Positions 52,263-63,560 of a stretch of 64,000 bases of DNA are shown here, piece by piece. The position numbers and the translations under genes are program-made. This stretch comes from JAWLBM01 sp041687675. GTDB taxonomy: Bacteria; Pseudomonadota; Alphaproteobacteria; Rhizobiales; Pleomorphomonadaceae. Position 1 is the stretch's first letter. Every line of letters starts with the position of its first letter. Location of the stretch: assembly GCA_041687675.1 (NCBI GenBank), contig JAWLBM010000009.1, positions 62,001 to 126,000 of the forward strand, in the 5' to 3' direction. The notes below the pieces were generated by a model. It saw only the letters and a program-made list of their open reading frames with translations, was not told where the DNA came from and searched no databases.

Positions 52263-53196
52263 GGGCCGCCTCGCGCCCGCCGGTGCTGCGCACGTAGACC
52301 AGCAGCGCCGCCGTCACCAGCGCCATCAGCGAGATCGCCAGCGAGGCGCCGAGCGGCCAGTTGCGGCCCTGCCCGAACTGCAGTTCGATCAGGTTGCCGA
52401 GCATCATGTTCTTGCCGCCGCCGAGGATCGTCGGGGTGACGTAGGCGCCGAGCGCGGGAATGAAGACGAGGATCGAGCCGGCGACGATGCCCGGCTTCGC
52501 CAGCGGCAGGATCACGCAGAGCAGCACGTCGCGCGGACGGGCGTAGAGGTCGTAGCCGGCCTCCACCATCCGGAAGTCCAGCCTCTCCAGCGAGGCGTAG
52601 AGCGGCAGCACCATCAGCGGCAGGTAGACGTAGACCATGCCGGTCAGGATGGCGGCGTCGGTGAAGAGGATCTGGACCGGCCGCTCCACGAGGCCGGTGG
52701 CGAGCAGCAGGCTGTTGACCACCCCCTCGTTGCGGATGATCTGCAGCACGGCGAAGGTGCGGATCAGCAGGTTGGTCCAGAAGGGGATGGTGACCAGCAG
52801 CAGCCAGAGGTCGCGCGTCCGGGCCGGCCGGGTGGCGATGAAATAGGCGGTGGGGAAGCCGAGCAGCAGCGCCAGGACCGTGGTCGCCAACGCCAGCCAG
52901 GTCGAGCGCCAGAAGATCGAGAGATGCGCGTCGGCAAGCGAGAGCGTGCCGTCGAAGATGTCCCGCTCCAGAAGGACCGAGACCCAGGCGTCGGTCGAGA
53001 AGCGCCACACCACGTCGCCGTAGGGGCCGGGCGCCAGGAAGGAATACACCCCCATCACCGCGAGCGGGCCGACGGCGCCGCAGACGATGACGAGGAGGGC
53101 GGGGGCCGAGAGCAGCCAGCGGGCGCGGACCTCGGCCCGCCGGCCGGCCTCGGCGGCGAGAGGTTGACCCGTCCCGTGTTCGGCCGCCGCGGTCAC
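52255..53196 (-). CDS. Polyamine ABC transporter permease (PotB type)
   Basis: A 313-residue permease with about six helices. Helix one is ARWLLSAPALLVIVCGAVGPLAVMGVYSFL near residue 25; the conserved EAA loop is EAGYDLYARPRDVLLCVILPLAKPGIVAGS near 205. The GTG start at 53196 overlaps the PotA stop (GTGA). Long open frame upstream belongs to PotA in another frame. Confidence 0.91.
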   Translation of the reverse strand: MTAAAEHGTGQPLAAEAGRRAEVRARWLLSAPALLVIVCGAVGPLAVMGVYSFLAPGPYGDVVWRFSTDAWVSVLLERDIFDGTLSLADAHLSIFWRSTWLALATTVLALLLGFPTAYFIATRPARTRDLWLLLVTIPFWTNLLIRTFAVLQIIRNEGVVNSLLLATGLVERPVQILFTDAAILTGMVYVYLPLMVLPLYASLERLDFRMVEAGYDLYARPRDVLLCVILPLAKPGIVAGSILVFIPALGAYVTPTILGGGKNMMLGNLIELQFGQGRNWPLGASLAISLMALVTAALLVYVRSTGGREAAHG

Positions 53197-54335
53197 CGCG
53201 GCAGCACCCGCGCCGCGCCCGGGTCGAGCGCGATGCCGACCGGCTCGCCCGGTGCGCGCAGGGGCGCTGGACCGCCGCGGTTCTGCTCGCGCACCACGAA
53301 GCGGCTGCCGTCGTCCAGGATGACGTGATGGTGGGTGTCGCTGCCGACGTAGACGATGTCCTCGATCCGTCCCGAGAGGACCGCCCGTTCGTCGCCGTGG
53401 GCGACCAGCCGGGCGTGCTCCGGCCGGATCATCACCACCGCCTCGCTGTCCCGCGCCATCGGCCGGGCCAGCGCCGCGGCGATGGTCCTGCCGCCCGCAA
53501 GGCGGACCTCGGCCCCGCCGGTGCCGCGGTCGAGCACCACCGCCGGCAGCATGTTCGCCTCGCCGATGAAGTCGGCGACGAAGCGGTCCGTCGGCGCGTG
53601 GTAGATCTCGCGCGGCGTCCCGACCTGGAGGATGCGCCCCTCGGCCATCACCGCGATGCGGTCCGACATGGCGAGCGCCTCCTCCTGGTCGTGGGTGACG
53701 AAGAGGAAGGTGATCCCGGTCTCGTGCTGCAGCCGCTTCAGCTCGGTCTGCATCTCCTTGCGGAGCTTGAGGTCGAGGGCCGACAGCGGCTCGTCGAGGA
53801 GCAGCACCTTCGGCCGGGGCGCCAGCGCCCGGGCAAGGGCGACCCGCTGCTGCTGGCCGCCGGAGATCTGCGAGATCCGCCTGTCGGCGAGCGCCTCCAT
53901 CCGGACGAGCCGCAGCATCTCCACGACGGTGGCGGCGACTTCCGCCTTCGGCCGGCGCAGCATGCGCAGGCCGAAGCCGATGTTCTCGGCGACCGTCAGG
54001 TGGGGAAACAGCGCGTAGCTCTGGAACACGGTGTTGACCGGCCGCTCGAACGGCGGTTTCGCGGTGATGTCGTCGCCGTCGAGGCGGATGCGCCCGGCGC
54101 TCGGCGCCTCGAAGCCGGCGATCAGCCGGAGGAGCGTGGTCTTTCCGCAGCCTGACGGACCCAGGAGGGTGAAGAACTCGTTCGACCGGACCGAGACGGA
54201 GACGTCGGCGAGCGCCCGGAACGCCCCGGCGCCGGCGCCGAAGGTTTTCGACACCCCCGCGATTTCGATCGCGGTGGGCCGGGTGGCCGCAGGGAGGGGA
54301 CCATCGATCGCGCGCAAGGACGAACCGTGAGCCAT
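53193..54335 (-). CDS. Polyamine ABC transporter ATP-binding protein (PotA type)
   Basis: A 380-residue ATPase. Walker A LLGPSGCGKTTLLRLIAGF near residue 57, signature ISGGQQQRVALARALAP near 158, Walker B VLLLDEPLSALDLKLRKEMQ near 177, and a C-terminal TOBE domain ending VGIALDPGAARVLPR. First gene of the minus-strand importer operon (A-B-C-D order). Divergent from the acetylpolyamine deacetylase gene. Confidence 0.93.
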   Translation of the reverse strand: MAHGSSLRAIDGPLPAATRPTAIEIAGVSKTFGAGAGAFRALADVSVSVRSNEFFTLLGPSGCGKTTLLRLIAGFEAPSAGRIRLDGDDITAKPPFERPVNTVFQSYALFPHLTVAENIGFGLRMLRRPKAEVAATVVEMLRLVRMEALADRRISQISGGQQQRVALARALAPRPKVLLLDEPLSALDLKLRKEMQTELKRLQHETGITFLFVTHDQEEALAMSDRIAVMAEGRILQVGTPREIYHAPTDRFVADFIGEANMLPAVVLDRGTGGAEVRLAGGRTIAAALARPMARDSEAVVMIRPEHARLVAHGDERAVLSGRIEDIVYVGSDTHHHVILDDGSRFVVREQNRGGPAPLRAPGEPVGIALDPGAARVLPR

Positions 54336-54363
54336 GCCGGGCCAATTCCCATTGCAGTTTGAT

Positions 54364-54392
54364 TATGAATAGCCGGTCGCATCGGATTGCAA
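54364..54392 (-). promoter_or_regulatory. Candidate promoter of the polyamine importer operon
   Basis: On the minus strand TTGCAA (54392-54387) is followed after 17 bases by TTCATA (54369-54364); TATTCA at a 15-base spacing overlaps it. The patch is clearly AT-rich against its surroundings and lies about 30 bases before the PotA start. Confidence 0.35.
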
Positions 54393-54551
54393 GATCCGAG
54401 TGTCGGTCCGGCGGTGCGTCCCACAATTACGGGATGCCGGCGGGGAGAAGGCTGTCACGGGTCGGGAGCGGGCCCGGGGGCCTTGCCGCAGGGCCGGGCG
54501 CCGTGGATAGATCCGGGGCGCCACGCGCGAACCGGGAGCCTCCGCCAGATC

Positions 54552-55583
<1,032 letters not shown>

Positions 55584-55604
55584 CGCCCCGTCCGCCGAGC
55601 CGGA

Positions 55605-55766
55605 TCATACGATGAAGACCAGCGCGGCGACGATCAGCACGACGAAGGCGCCGATCGTGCCGATGGCGAGCACATAGCGCATCTTGTGAACTTCGACGCC
55701 CTGTTTCGCCTCGGTTTCGCTCTCGACCACGCGCGGGCCGTCTTCCGTGGGCTCTCGTGTCGGCAT
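55605..55766 (-). CDS. Small single-pass membrane protein
   Basis: A 53-residue protein with an acidic, soluble N terminus (TREPTEDGPRVVESETEAKQG) and one hydrophobic helix at residues 31-53 (YVLAIGTIGAFVVLIVAALV). GGAGG lies eight bases before the ATG. The join QGVEVHKMRYVLAIG looks like a conserved feature of small proteins in Hyphomicrobiales. Function unknown. Confidence 0.7.
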   Translation of the reverse strand: MPTREPTEDGPRVVESETEAKQGVEVHKMRYVLAIGTIGAFVVLIVAALVFIV

Positions 55767-56121
55767 GGATGTGCCTCCGTTGTCTAGGATGCTCGGAAGA
55801 TCCGGCGGCTGAGGGGGGGCTCCGCCGGGGACGACTTTAAAGGGAACCGGCAACGGGCATCGATGGTTCCCCGGTGGCGCCGGTCTTTGCGCTCGGAGGC
55901 GTGGCCGGGGCCTGGCGGGCCGGGGGCTTGTTTCCTGGCGGGGCCGGGGGCTTGTATCCATGTGCAACATTGTGAAAACTGTTTGTTCATCCTTTCCGTC
56001 CGGCCGGTGACGCGCCGCCGCGGCGGGTCGGGCCAGCCTGCGTCGCCGGACGGGGGACGGGCGGCAGGCGATTGCGGAACGGGAGCGGGGCCACAACGAC
56101 AACGGGGGGAAAGGCAGGACG
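55767..56121. other. Intergenic region upstream of the cyclopropane synthase gene
   Basis: No gene is seen. It contains two near-identical direct repeats (55912-55931 and 55935-55955) and a local AT-rich stretch at 55950-55990 where a promoter for the synthase gene would fit. No clear hexamer pair was found. Confidence 0.5.
55912..55955 (+). repeat. Tandem direct repeat upstream of the cyclopropane synthase gene
   Basis: CTGGCGGGCCGGGGGCTTGT at 55912-55931 recurs at 55935-55955 with one extra G. The units are 23 bases apart, about two helical turns, so they could be paired protein-binding sites or a simple duplication. Confidence 0.6.
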
Positions 56122-57381
56122 ATGATCGCAGAACGCATTCTCGAGCGCGCCATCCGCACCTTCGTGCAGCGGGGCACGCTGGAGCTGAAGCTGCCGGACG
56201 GCCAGGGGATCGTTGGCGGCGACGGGACCGAGCCGAGGGTTGTGGCGCGCCTCACCGACGAGGCCGCCGTGCGCGACCTGGTCCGCGACCCCGAACTCAA
56301 GCTCGGGGAGCTTTTCACCGACGGCCGCCTCGTGCTCGAGACGGGCACCCTGCTCGAGCTTCTGCAGGTGCTGCTCCAGCATGCCCGCGGCGACCGCTCG
56401 CTGCTTCCGATCCAGATCCCGACCAAGCTGCGCCGGCTGGTCCGCCGCTGGACCGAGACCAACTCGCTGCGCCGGTCCGAGCGCAACGTCGCCCACCACT
56501 ACGATATAGACGGACGGCTCTACGATCTCTTCCTCGACGCCGACCGGCAGTACTCCTGCGCCTATTTCGAGCGGCCCGACATGACCCTCGACGAGGCGCA
56601 GCTCGTCAAGAAGCGCCACATCGCCGCCAAGCTCGCCATCGACCCGGGCATGAGCGTCCTCGACATCGGCTGCGGTTGGGGCGGCATGCTGCTGTACCTC
56701 TCCAAGGTGGCCGGCGCCGGCCGGATGCGGGGCATCACCCTCTCCCGGGAGCAGCTCGCCACCGCCCAGCGCCGGGCGTTGGAGCAGGGGGTCGACCCGT
56801 CGAGCTTCGCCATTGAGGACTATCGCCAGACCACCGGCACCTTCGACCGGATCGTCTCCGTCGGCATGTTCGAGCACGTCGGCCTGCAGCACTACGACGA
56901 GTACTTCCGGGCGGCGAGCCGGCTCCTCGCCGACGACGGCGTGATGCTGCTGCACACCATCGGCCGCACCGGCGTGCCCGACTACACCAACCCCTGGATC
57001 ACCAAGTACATCTTCCCCGGCGGCCACCTGCCGACCATGTCGGAGATGACGCCGGCGATCGAGCGCGCCGGCCTCGCCGTCACCGACGTGGAGGTGCTGA
57101 GGCTCCACTACGCCGAGACCCTGCGCCACTGGTGCGAGCGCTTCATGGCCCGCCGCGAGGAGGCGGCGAGGCTCTACGACGAGCGCTTCTGCCGGATGTG
57201 GGAGTGCTATCTCTCGATGTCGGAGGCGGCGTTCCGCTGGGAGGACGTCGTGGTGTTCCAGCTGCAGGTCACCAGGGCCAACGACGTGCTGCCGCTCACC
57301 CGCGGCTACATCGCCGAGCGGGAGGAGGCGCTGCGCCAAGCCGAGGAGCAGGTCGCCGTCGCCCGCCCCTCCGCCGCCTGA
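56122..57381 (+). CDS. cfa: Cyclopropane-fatty-acyl-phospholipid synthase
   Basis: Adds a methylene bridge from S-adenosylmethionine to unsaturated acyl chains of membrane lipids. The 419-residue protein has the SAM site VLDIGCGWGGMLLYLSKVAG near residue 180 and HYDIDGRLYDLFLDADRQYSCAYF near 125. The C-terminal half has RIVSVGMFEHVGLQHYDEYF near 250 and the bicarbonate/active region HTIGRTGVPDYTNPWITKYIFPGG near 278. It is a typical stationary-phase or acid-stress enzyme. Confidence 0.95.
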   Translation: MIAERILERAIRTFVQRGTLELKLPDGQGIVGGDGTEPRVVARLTDEAAVRDLVRDPELKLGELFTDGRLVLETGTLLELLQVLLQHARGDRSLLPIQIPTKLRRLVRRWTETNSLRRSERNVAHHYDIDGRLYDLFLDADRQYSCAYFERPDMTLDEAQLVKKRHIAAKLAIDPGMSVLDIGCGWGGMLLYLSKVAGAGRMRGITLSREQLATAQRRALEQGVDPSSFAIEDYRQTTGTFDRIVSVGMFEHVGLQHYDEYFRAASRLLADDGVMLLHTIGRTGVPDYTNPWITKYIFPGGHLPTMSEMTPAIERAGLAVTDVEVLRLHYAETLRHWCERFMARREEAARLYDERFCRMWECYLSMSEAAFRWEDVVVFQLQVTRANDVLPLTRGYIAEREEALRQAEEQVAVARPSAA

Positions 57382-57490
57382 GCGGCGGCCGTCCACCCTT
57401 TTCGTCCGGCCCGGGACGTCCCGGACTTTGACCGGCGGCCGGCATCGGCTATCAGGCGCTGGTGTTCGGCGGCGCGGAGCGACGGGTTCG

Positions 57491-58378
57491 ATGGAACGGG
57501 TGATCACGCTCGCCTACGGCAGCCTCGTCGTGGGCGTGGTCGTGCTGGGGCTGAAGACTCTCGCCTGGTGGCTCACCGGCAGCGTGGCGCTGCTCTCCGA
57601 CGCGCTGGAGAGCATCGTCAACGTGGCCGCCGCGGTGGGGGCGCTCGTCGCGATCAGGCTCAGCGCCAAGCCGGCCGACGCCAACCATCCCTACGGGCAC
57701 CACAAGGCCGAGTATTTTTCCGCCGTGCTCGAGGGCGTGCTGATCGTGCTCGCCGCCGTCCTCATCCTGCGCGAGGCCTGGCTGGCGCTCGAGACCGCCC
57801 GGGTCGTCGACTTCTCGATCGAGGGTCTCGCCGCCAACGGCGCGGCGACGGTCATCAACGGGATCTGGTGCACGGTGCTGATCCGGGAGGGCCGGCGATA
57901 CCGCTCGCCGGCGCTCGTGGCCGACGGCCGGCATCTCCTGACCGACGTCGTCTCCTCGGTGGGCGTGCTCGCCGGGGTCCTGGTCGCCAAGGCGACCGGC
58001 TGGACGGTGCTCGACCCGGCGCTGGCGATCCTGGTCGCCCTCAACATCCTCTGGTCCGGCTGGAACCTCGTGAAGCAGTCGGTGGGCGGCCTGATGGACG
58101 AGGCGCCGCCGGCGGAGGAACTCGAGCGCATCCGTTTCCTGATCGCGGCGAACGCCGAGGGGGCGATCGAGGCTCACGACGTCCGCACCCGATATGCGGG
58201 CCGGGTCACCTTCATCGACTTCCACCTGGTCGTCGACGGGACCATGCCGGTGCGCGAGGCGCACGACATCTGCGACCGGATCGAGGCGGCGCTGATAGCC
58301 GAACTCGGCCAGCCGGTGGTCACCATCCATGTGGAGCCGGACCACAAGGCCAAGCACTCCGGCATCGTCGTGCTGTGA
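57491..58378 (+). CDS. Cation diffusion facilitator family transporter
   Basis: A 295-residue zinc/iron/manganese exporter. Six helices are followed by a cytoplasmic domain. Metal-site residues are visible in ALLSDALESIVNVAAA near residue 32, HPYGHHKAEYF near 65 and VADGRHLLTDVVSSVGV near 143, and the C-terminal domain shows HDVRTRYAGRVTFIDFHLVVDG near 228. ATG 57491 is used over the longer open frame because the family start is at MERVITLAYG. Metal specificity not predictable. Confidence 0.93.
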   Translation: MERVITLAYGSLVVGVVVLGLKTLAWWLTGSVALLSDALESIVNVAAAVGALVAIRLSAKPADANHPYGHHKAEYFSAVLEGVLIVLAAVLILREAWLALETARVVDFSIEGLAANGAATVINGIWCTVLIREGRRYRSPALVADGRHLLTDVVSSVGVLAGVLVAKATGWTVLDPALAILVALNILWSGWNLVKQSVGGLMDEAPPAEELERIRFLIAANAEGAIEAHDVRTRYAGRVTFIDFHLVVDGTMPVREAHDICDRIEAALIAELGQPVVTIHVEPDHKAKHSGIVVL

Positions 58379-58458
58379 CGATCGGTCCGCCCGGCCGGGG
58401 CTGTCGCCGCGATCCACGTGGGAGTATCGAGACGGGGTTGAACGGCTGGGAGAGGTTT

Positions 58459-58833
58459 GTGTCGGAGCGAGGAGCGCTTCATGCTGCGCTGCGGCTTTGG
58501 GTGGCGATCCTCGCCGCCTGGTCGATGGCGCTCGCCCCGATCGCCGCCTCGCCCGCCTTCGCCGGCGGGCAGGCCGGCCCAGCCGACCTCTGCTCCGTGC
58601 TCGGCCACGCGGATCCGGATGCGCCGGACCGCCCGGCTCACGACCGCAGCCACCCCTGCTGCATCAGCGGGCTCTCCCCGTCGGCCGACGCACCCCCCAG
58701 GCCCGCGGCGCTGCCGCCGCCGAGGCTGTCGGGCGTCCTCGCCGCCGCGCCGGCTGCGATGCCGGACCGTCTTGCGGCCAGCCCGGAGCGGCACCCGCTC
58801 GCCGCCCGCGGCCCGCCCGCCGCGGCGGCCTGA
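58459..58833 (+). CDS. DUF2946-like secreted protein
   Basis: A 124-residue protein with a hydrophobic N-terminal segment (residues 10-33), an acidic/histidine-containing middle and the element HDRSHPCCISGLSP near residue 73, which resembles DUF2946 proteins. GGGAGAGG lies just before the GTG start. The C-terminal half is a low-complexity alanine/proline region. DUF2946 genes often sit beside copper chaperones, as here. Confidence 0.6.
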   Translation: MSERGALHAALRLWVAILAAWSMALAPIAASPAFAGGQAGPADLCSVLGHADPDAPDRPAHDRSHPCCISGLSPSADAPPRPAALPPPRLSGVLAAAPAAMPDRLAASPERHPLAARGPPAAAA

Positions 58834-58927
58834 CGGTAAGCGCCGTCTCGTTCTACCTCTTTGTTCCCTTTCGTCTTTCGGCGGCCGAGGCGCAGGATCG
58901 CGACATCGGGCCGCCCGGAGTGCATCG

Positions 58928-59413
58928 ATGACCCGTATCCGTACCGAAGTCCGCGCCGCCCTCGCGGCCGCTCTCCTCCTCGCCGCCGCGCCGGCCTCCC
59001 TGGCCGAAGACATCACCGCCGGGGCGATCACCATCGCCGATCCCTGGATGCGGGCCGTCCCCGCCGGGGCCAAGGTCGCCGGCGGCTACGCCATGATCAG
59101 CAACGACGGCGCCGGGCCCGACCGCCTCGTCGGCGGCAGCGCCGCCTTCGCCGGCCGGGTCGAGGTGCACGAGATGGCCATGGAGGGCGACGTGATGAAG
59201 ATGCGCAAGCTCGAGGACGGCCTGGAGATCCCGCCCGGCGGGGCCGTCGTGCTGAAGCCCGGCTCGTTCCACGTCATGTTCATGGGGCTGACCGACGCGC
59301 CGGTGGCGGGCGAGAGCCTGGAGGTCACCCTCGAGTTCGAGACGGCGGGCGCCGTGGCGGTGGAGTTCAAGGTGGCGCCGGTCGGGGCGATGGGGCCGGC
59401 CGGCGGCCACTGA
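58928..59413 (+). CDS. PCu(A)C-type periplasmic copper chaperone
   Basis: A 161-residue exported protein that binds Cu(I) and can pass it to the CuA site of cytochrome oxidase. Signal peptide residues 1-26; the copper motif is HxM at VEVHEMAMEGDVMKMRKLEDG near residue 79 with the second half in PGSFHVMFMGL near 115. Its stop directly abuts the stop of the convergent DUF2207 gene (TGATCA). Helps the copper theme of the region with SCO1 and CtaG. Confidence 0.92.
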   Translation: MTRIRTEVRAALAAALLLAAAPASLAEDITAGAITIADPWMRAVPAGAKVAGGYAMISNDGAGPDRLVGGSAAFAGRVEVHEMAMEGDVMKMRKLEDGLEIPPGGAVVLKPGSFHVMFMGLTDAPVAGESLEVTLEFETAGAVAVEFKVAPVGAMGPAGGH

Positions 59414-61345
<1,932 letters not shown>

Positions 61346-61349
61346 CGGA

Positions 61350-61907
61350 TCAGAAGGCGATCTTGGGGACCTGCCGGTCGCCCGGGTCCTCGATCTCAAA
61401 GAAGGGCTCCTGGTGGAAGCCGAAGCGGCCGGCGACGAGATTGTTCGGGAACTGCTCGACCGAGGTGTTGAGGTCCCGGACGGCGCCGTTGTAGTAGCGC
61501 CGCGCCATCTGGATGTCGTGCTCGATGCGCTCCAGAGCGCCCTGCAGCTCGGCGAAGTTGGCGCTCGCCTTGAGGTCCGGGTAGGCCTCGGCGAGGGCGA
61601 ACAGCCGCCCGAGGGCGGCCGAGAGCGCGCTCTCCGCCCGCGCCCGTCCCTCGACGTCGCCGGAGGGGACGGCGCCGGCGGCGTTGCGCAGCTCGATCAC
61701 CTGCTCCAGCGTTCCGCGCTCGTGCGTGGCGTAGCCCTTCACCGTCTCGACGAGGTTGGGCACGAGGTCGGAGCGGCGCTTCAACTGGACGTCGATGCCG
61801 CTCCAGCCCTCGCGGACCATCTGCCGCTGGCGCACGAGGCCGTTGTAGATGGTGATCGCCCAGGCGATCACGGCCACGAGCAGGATCAGCACGATCCAGG
61901 TCGCCAT
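61350..61907 (-). CDS. LemA family protein
   Basis: A 185-residue protein with an N-terminal membrane helix (residues 2-20) and a helical bundle. It has the family opening YNGLVRQRQMVREGWSGIDVQLKRRSDLVPNLVETVKGYATHE near residue 22 and RRYYNGAVRDLNTSVEQFPNNLVAG near 138. A purine-rich ribosome site precedes ATG 61907. Almost always partnered with a TPM/DUF2207 protein, as here. Function not established. Confidence 0.94.
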   Translation of the reverse strand: MATWIVLILLVAVIAWAITIYNGLVRQRQMVREGWSGIDVQLKRRSDLVPNLVETVKGYATHERGTLEQVIELRNAAGAVPSGDVEGRARAESALSAALGRLFALAEAYPDLKASANFAELQGALERIEHDIQMARRYYNGAVRDLNTSVEQFPNNLVAGRFGFHQEPFFEIEDPGDRQVPKIAF

Positions 61908-61944
61908 GCGGTGCCCCCTCCGCGAATCATGGGGGTCCGGCGGA

Positions 61945-63429
61945 TCAGCCGCCGAGACCACCCATGCAGACGTACTTGATCTCCAGGTAGTCGTCGATGC
62001 CGTACTTCGAGCCCTCGCGCCCGAGGCCGGACTGCTTGACCCCGCCGAAGGGCGCCTCGGCGGTCGAGACCAGGCCCTCGTTGACGCCGACGATGCCCGC
62101 TTCCAGCGCCTCTGCCACCCGCCAGGCCCGGCCCGTGTCGCGGGCGTAGAAGTAGGCGGCGAGGCCGAATTCGCTGTCGTTGGCGAGGGCGATCACCTCC
62201 TCCTCGGTGTCGAAGCGGATCAGCGGCGCCACCGGGCCGAAGATCTCCTCGGTGAGCAGGCGCGCGTCGCGCGGCACGTCGACCAGCACCGTCGGCTCGT
62301 AGAAGAGGCCGCCGCGCTCGTGGTTGCGCCCGCCGGTGATCGCCCGGCCGCCCCTCTGGGTGGCGTCGGCGACCAGCTCGTTGACCTTGTCGATCGCCGC
62401 CTGGTTGATCAGCGGGCCCTGGGCGACGCCCGGCTCGAAGGCGGCGCCCACCTTCATCGCCCCGACCGCCTGGGCGAGCTTGGCGGCGAAGGCGTCGTAG
62501 ACCCCGGACTGGACGTAGAAGCGGTTGGCGCAGACGCAGGTCTGCCCGGTGTTGCGGTACTTGGAGGCCATCGCGCCGGCGACGGCGGCGTCGAGGTCCG
62601 CGTCGTCGAAGACGATGAAGGGCGCGTTGCCGCCGAGCTCGAGCGACAGCTTTTTGATCGTCTCGGCGCTCTGGCGCATGATGATGCGGCCGACCTCGGT
62701 CGACCCGGTGAAGGACACCTTGCGGACCGTCGGATGGCCGGTGAGCACCGCGCCGACCTCGCGGGTGCGGGCCGTCGGCAGCACGCTGAAGACGCCCGCG
62801 GGGATGCCCGCCTCGATGCCGAGCTGGGCGAGGGCGAGGGCGGACAGCGGCGTCTCGCCGGCGGGCTTGACGATCGAGGTGCAGCCGGTGGCGAGCGCCG
62901 GGCCGACCTTGCGGGTGATCATCGCGTTCGGGAAGTTCCAGGGCGTGATCGCGGCGGTGACGCCGATCGGCTGCTTCAGCGCCAGGATCTGCCGGCCCGG
63001 GACGTTGGCCGGGATGACGTCGCCGTAGACGCGCCGGGCCTCCTCGGCGAACCACTCGATGAAGGAGGCGCCGTAGACGATCTCGCCGCGCGCCTCGGCA
63101 AAGGGCTTGCCCTGCTCGCGCGACAGGATGGCGCCGAGGTCGTCGGCGCGGGCGAGCATCAGGTCGTTCCAGTTGCGCAGGATCCGGGAGCGCTCCTTCG
63201 CGGTGAGCTTCGCCCACTTGGGGAAGGCCTCCGCGGCGGCCTCGACCGCGCGCTCGGTGTCCGCCGCCGAGCAGTCGGCGACCTCGGCGACGAGCGAGCC
63301 GTCCGCCGGATCGGTCACCTCGAAGGTCCGTCCGTCCGCGGCGTCGACGAAGGCGCCGCCGATGAAGGCCTTGGTCTTCAAGAGGTCTTCGGCGAGGCGC
63401 GGGGCGGGGGTGCTGGAGACGGCGGACAT
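61945..63429 (-). CDS. gabD: NAD(P)-dependent succinate-semialdehyde dehydrogenase
   Basis: Oxidises succinate semialdehyde to succinate, the last step of GABA breakdown. The 494-residue aldehyde dehydrogenase has PWNFPNAMITRKVGPALATG near residue 165, KVSFTGSTEVGRIIM near 243, the catalytic glutamate in LELGGNAPFIV near 265, and the catalytic cysteine in NTGQTCVCANRF near 297, a pattern typical of GabD. It could use the GABA made from polyamines imported by the Pot system; that link is inferred. Confidence 0.9.
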   Translation of the reverse strand: MSAVSSTPAPRLAEDLLKTKAFIGGAFVDAADGRTFEVTDPADGSLVAEVADCSAADTERAVEAAAEAFPKWAKLTAKERSRILRNWNDLMLARADDLGAILSREQGKPFAEARGEIVYGASFIEWFAEEARRVYGDVIPANVPGRQILALKQPIGVTAAITPWNFPNAMITRKVGPALATGCTSIVKPAGETPLSALALAQLGIEAGIPAGVFSVLPTARTREVGAVLTGHPTVRKVSFTGSTEVGRIIMRQSAETIKKLSLELGGNAPFIVFDDADLDAAVAGAMASKYRNTGQTCVCANRFYVQSGVYDAFAAKLAQAVGAMKVGAAFEPGVAQGPLINQAAIDKVNELVADATQRGGRAITGGRNHERGGLFYEPTVLVDVPRDARLLTEEIFGPVAPLIRFDTEEEVIALANDSEFGLAAYFYARDTGRAWRVAEALEAGIVGVNEGLVSTAEAPFGGVKQSGLGREGSKYGIDDYLEIKYVCMGGLGG

Positions 63430-63513
63430 CTGAACGGACCTCTGTCGGTTGCCCTTGGGGAAGGACCGGAGACTAGTCCCGGCTGGGGGCGGATGGTAGG
63501 GGGCGGAGAAGAC

Positions 63514-63560
63514 AAAAAACCGGGGCGAGGCATCGGATGCGCCGATGGCTCAACCCCGGT
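63514..63560 (-). terminator. Intrinsic terminator of the UPF0178 gene
   Basis: On the minus strand ACCGGGG pairs with CCCCGGT, flanking an inner stem CATCGG/CCGATG, and is followed by TTTTTT. The TGA of the gene lies inside the outer structure. Confidence 0.8.
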
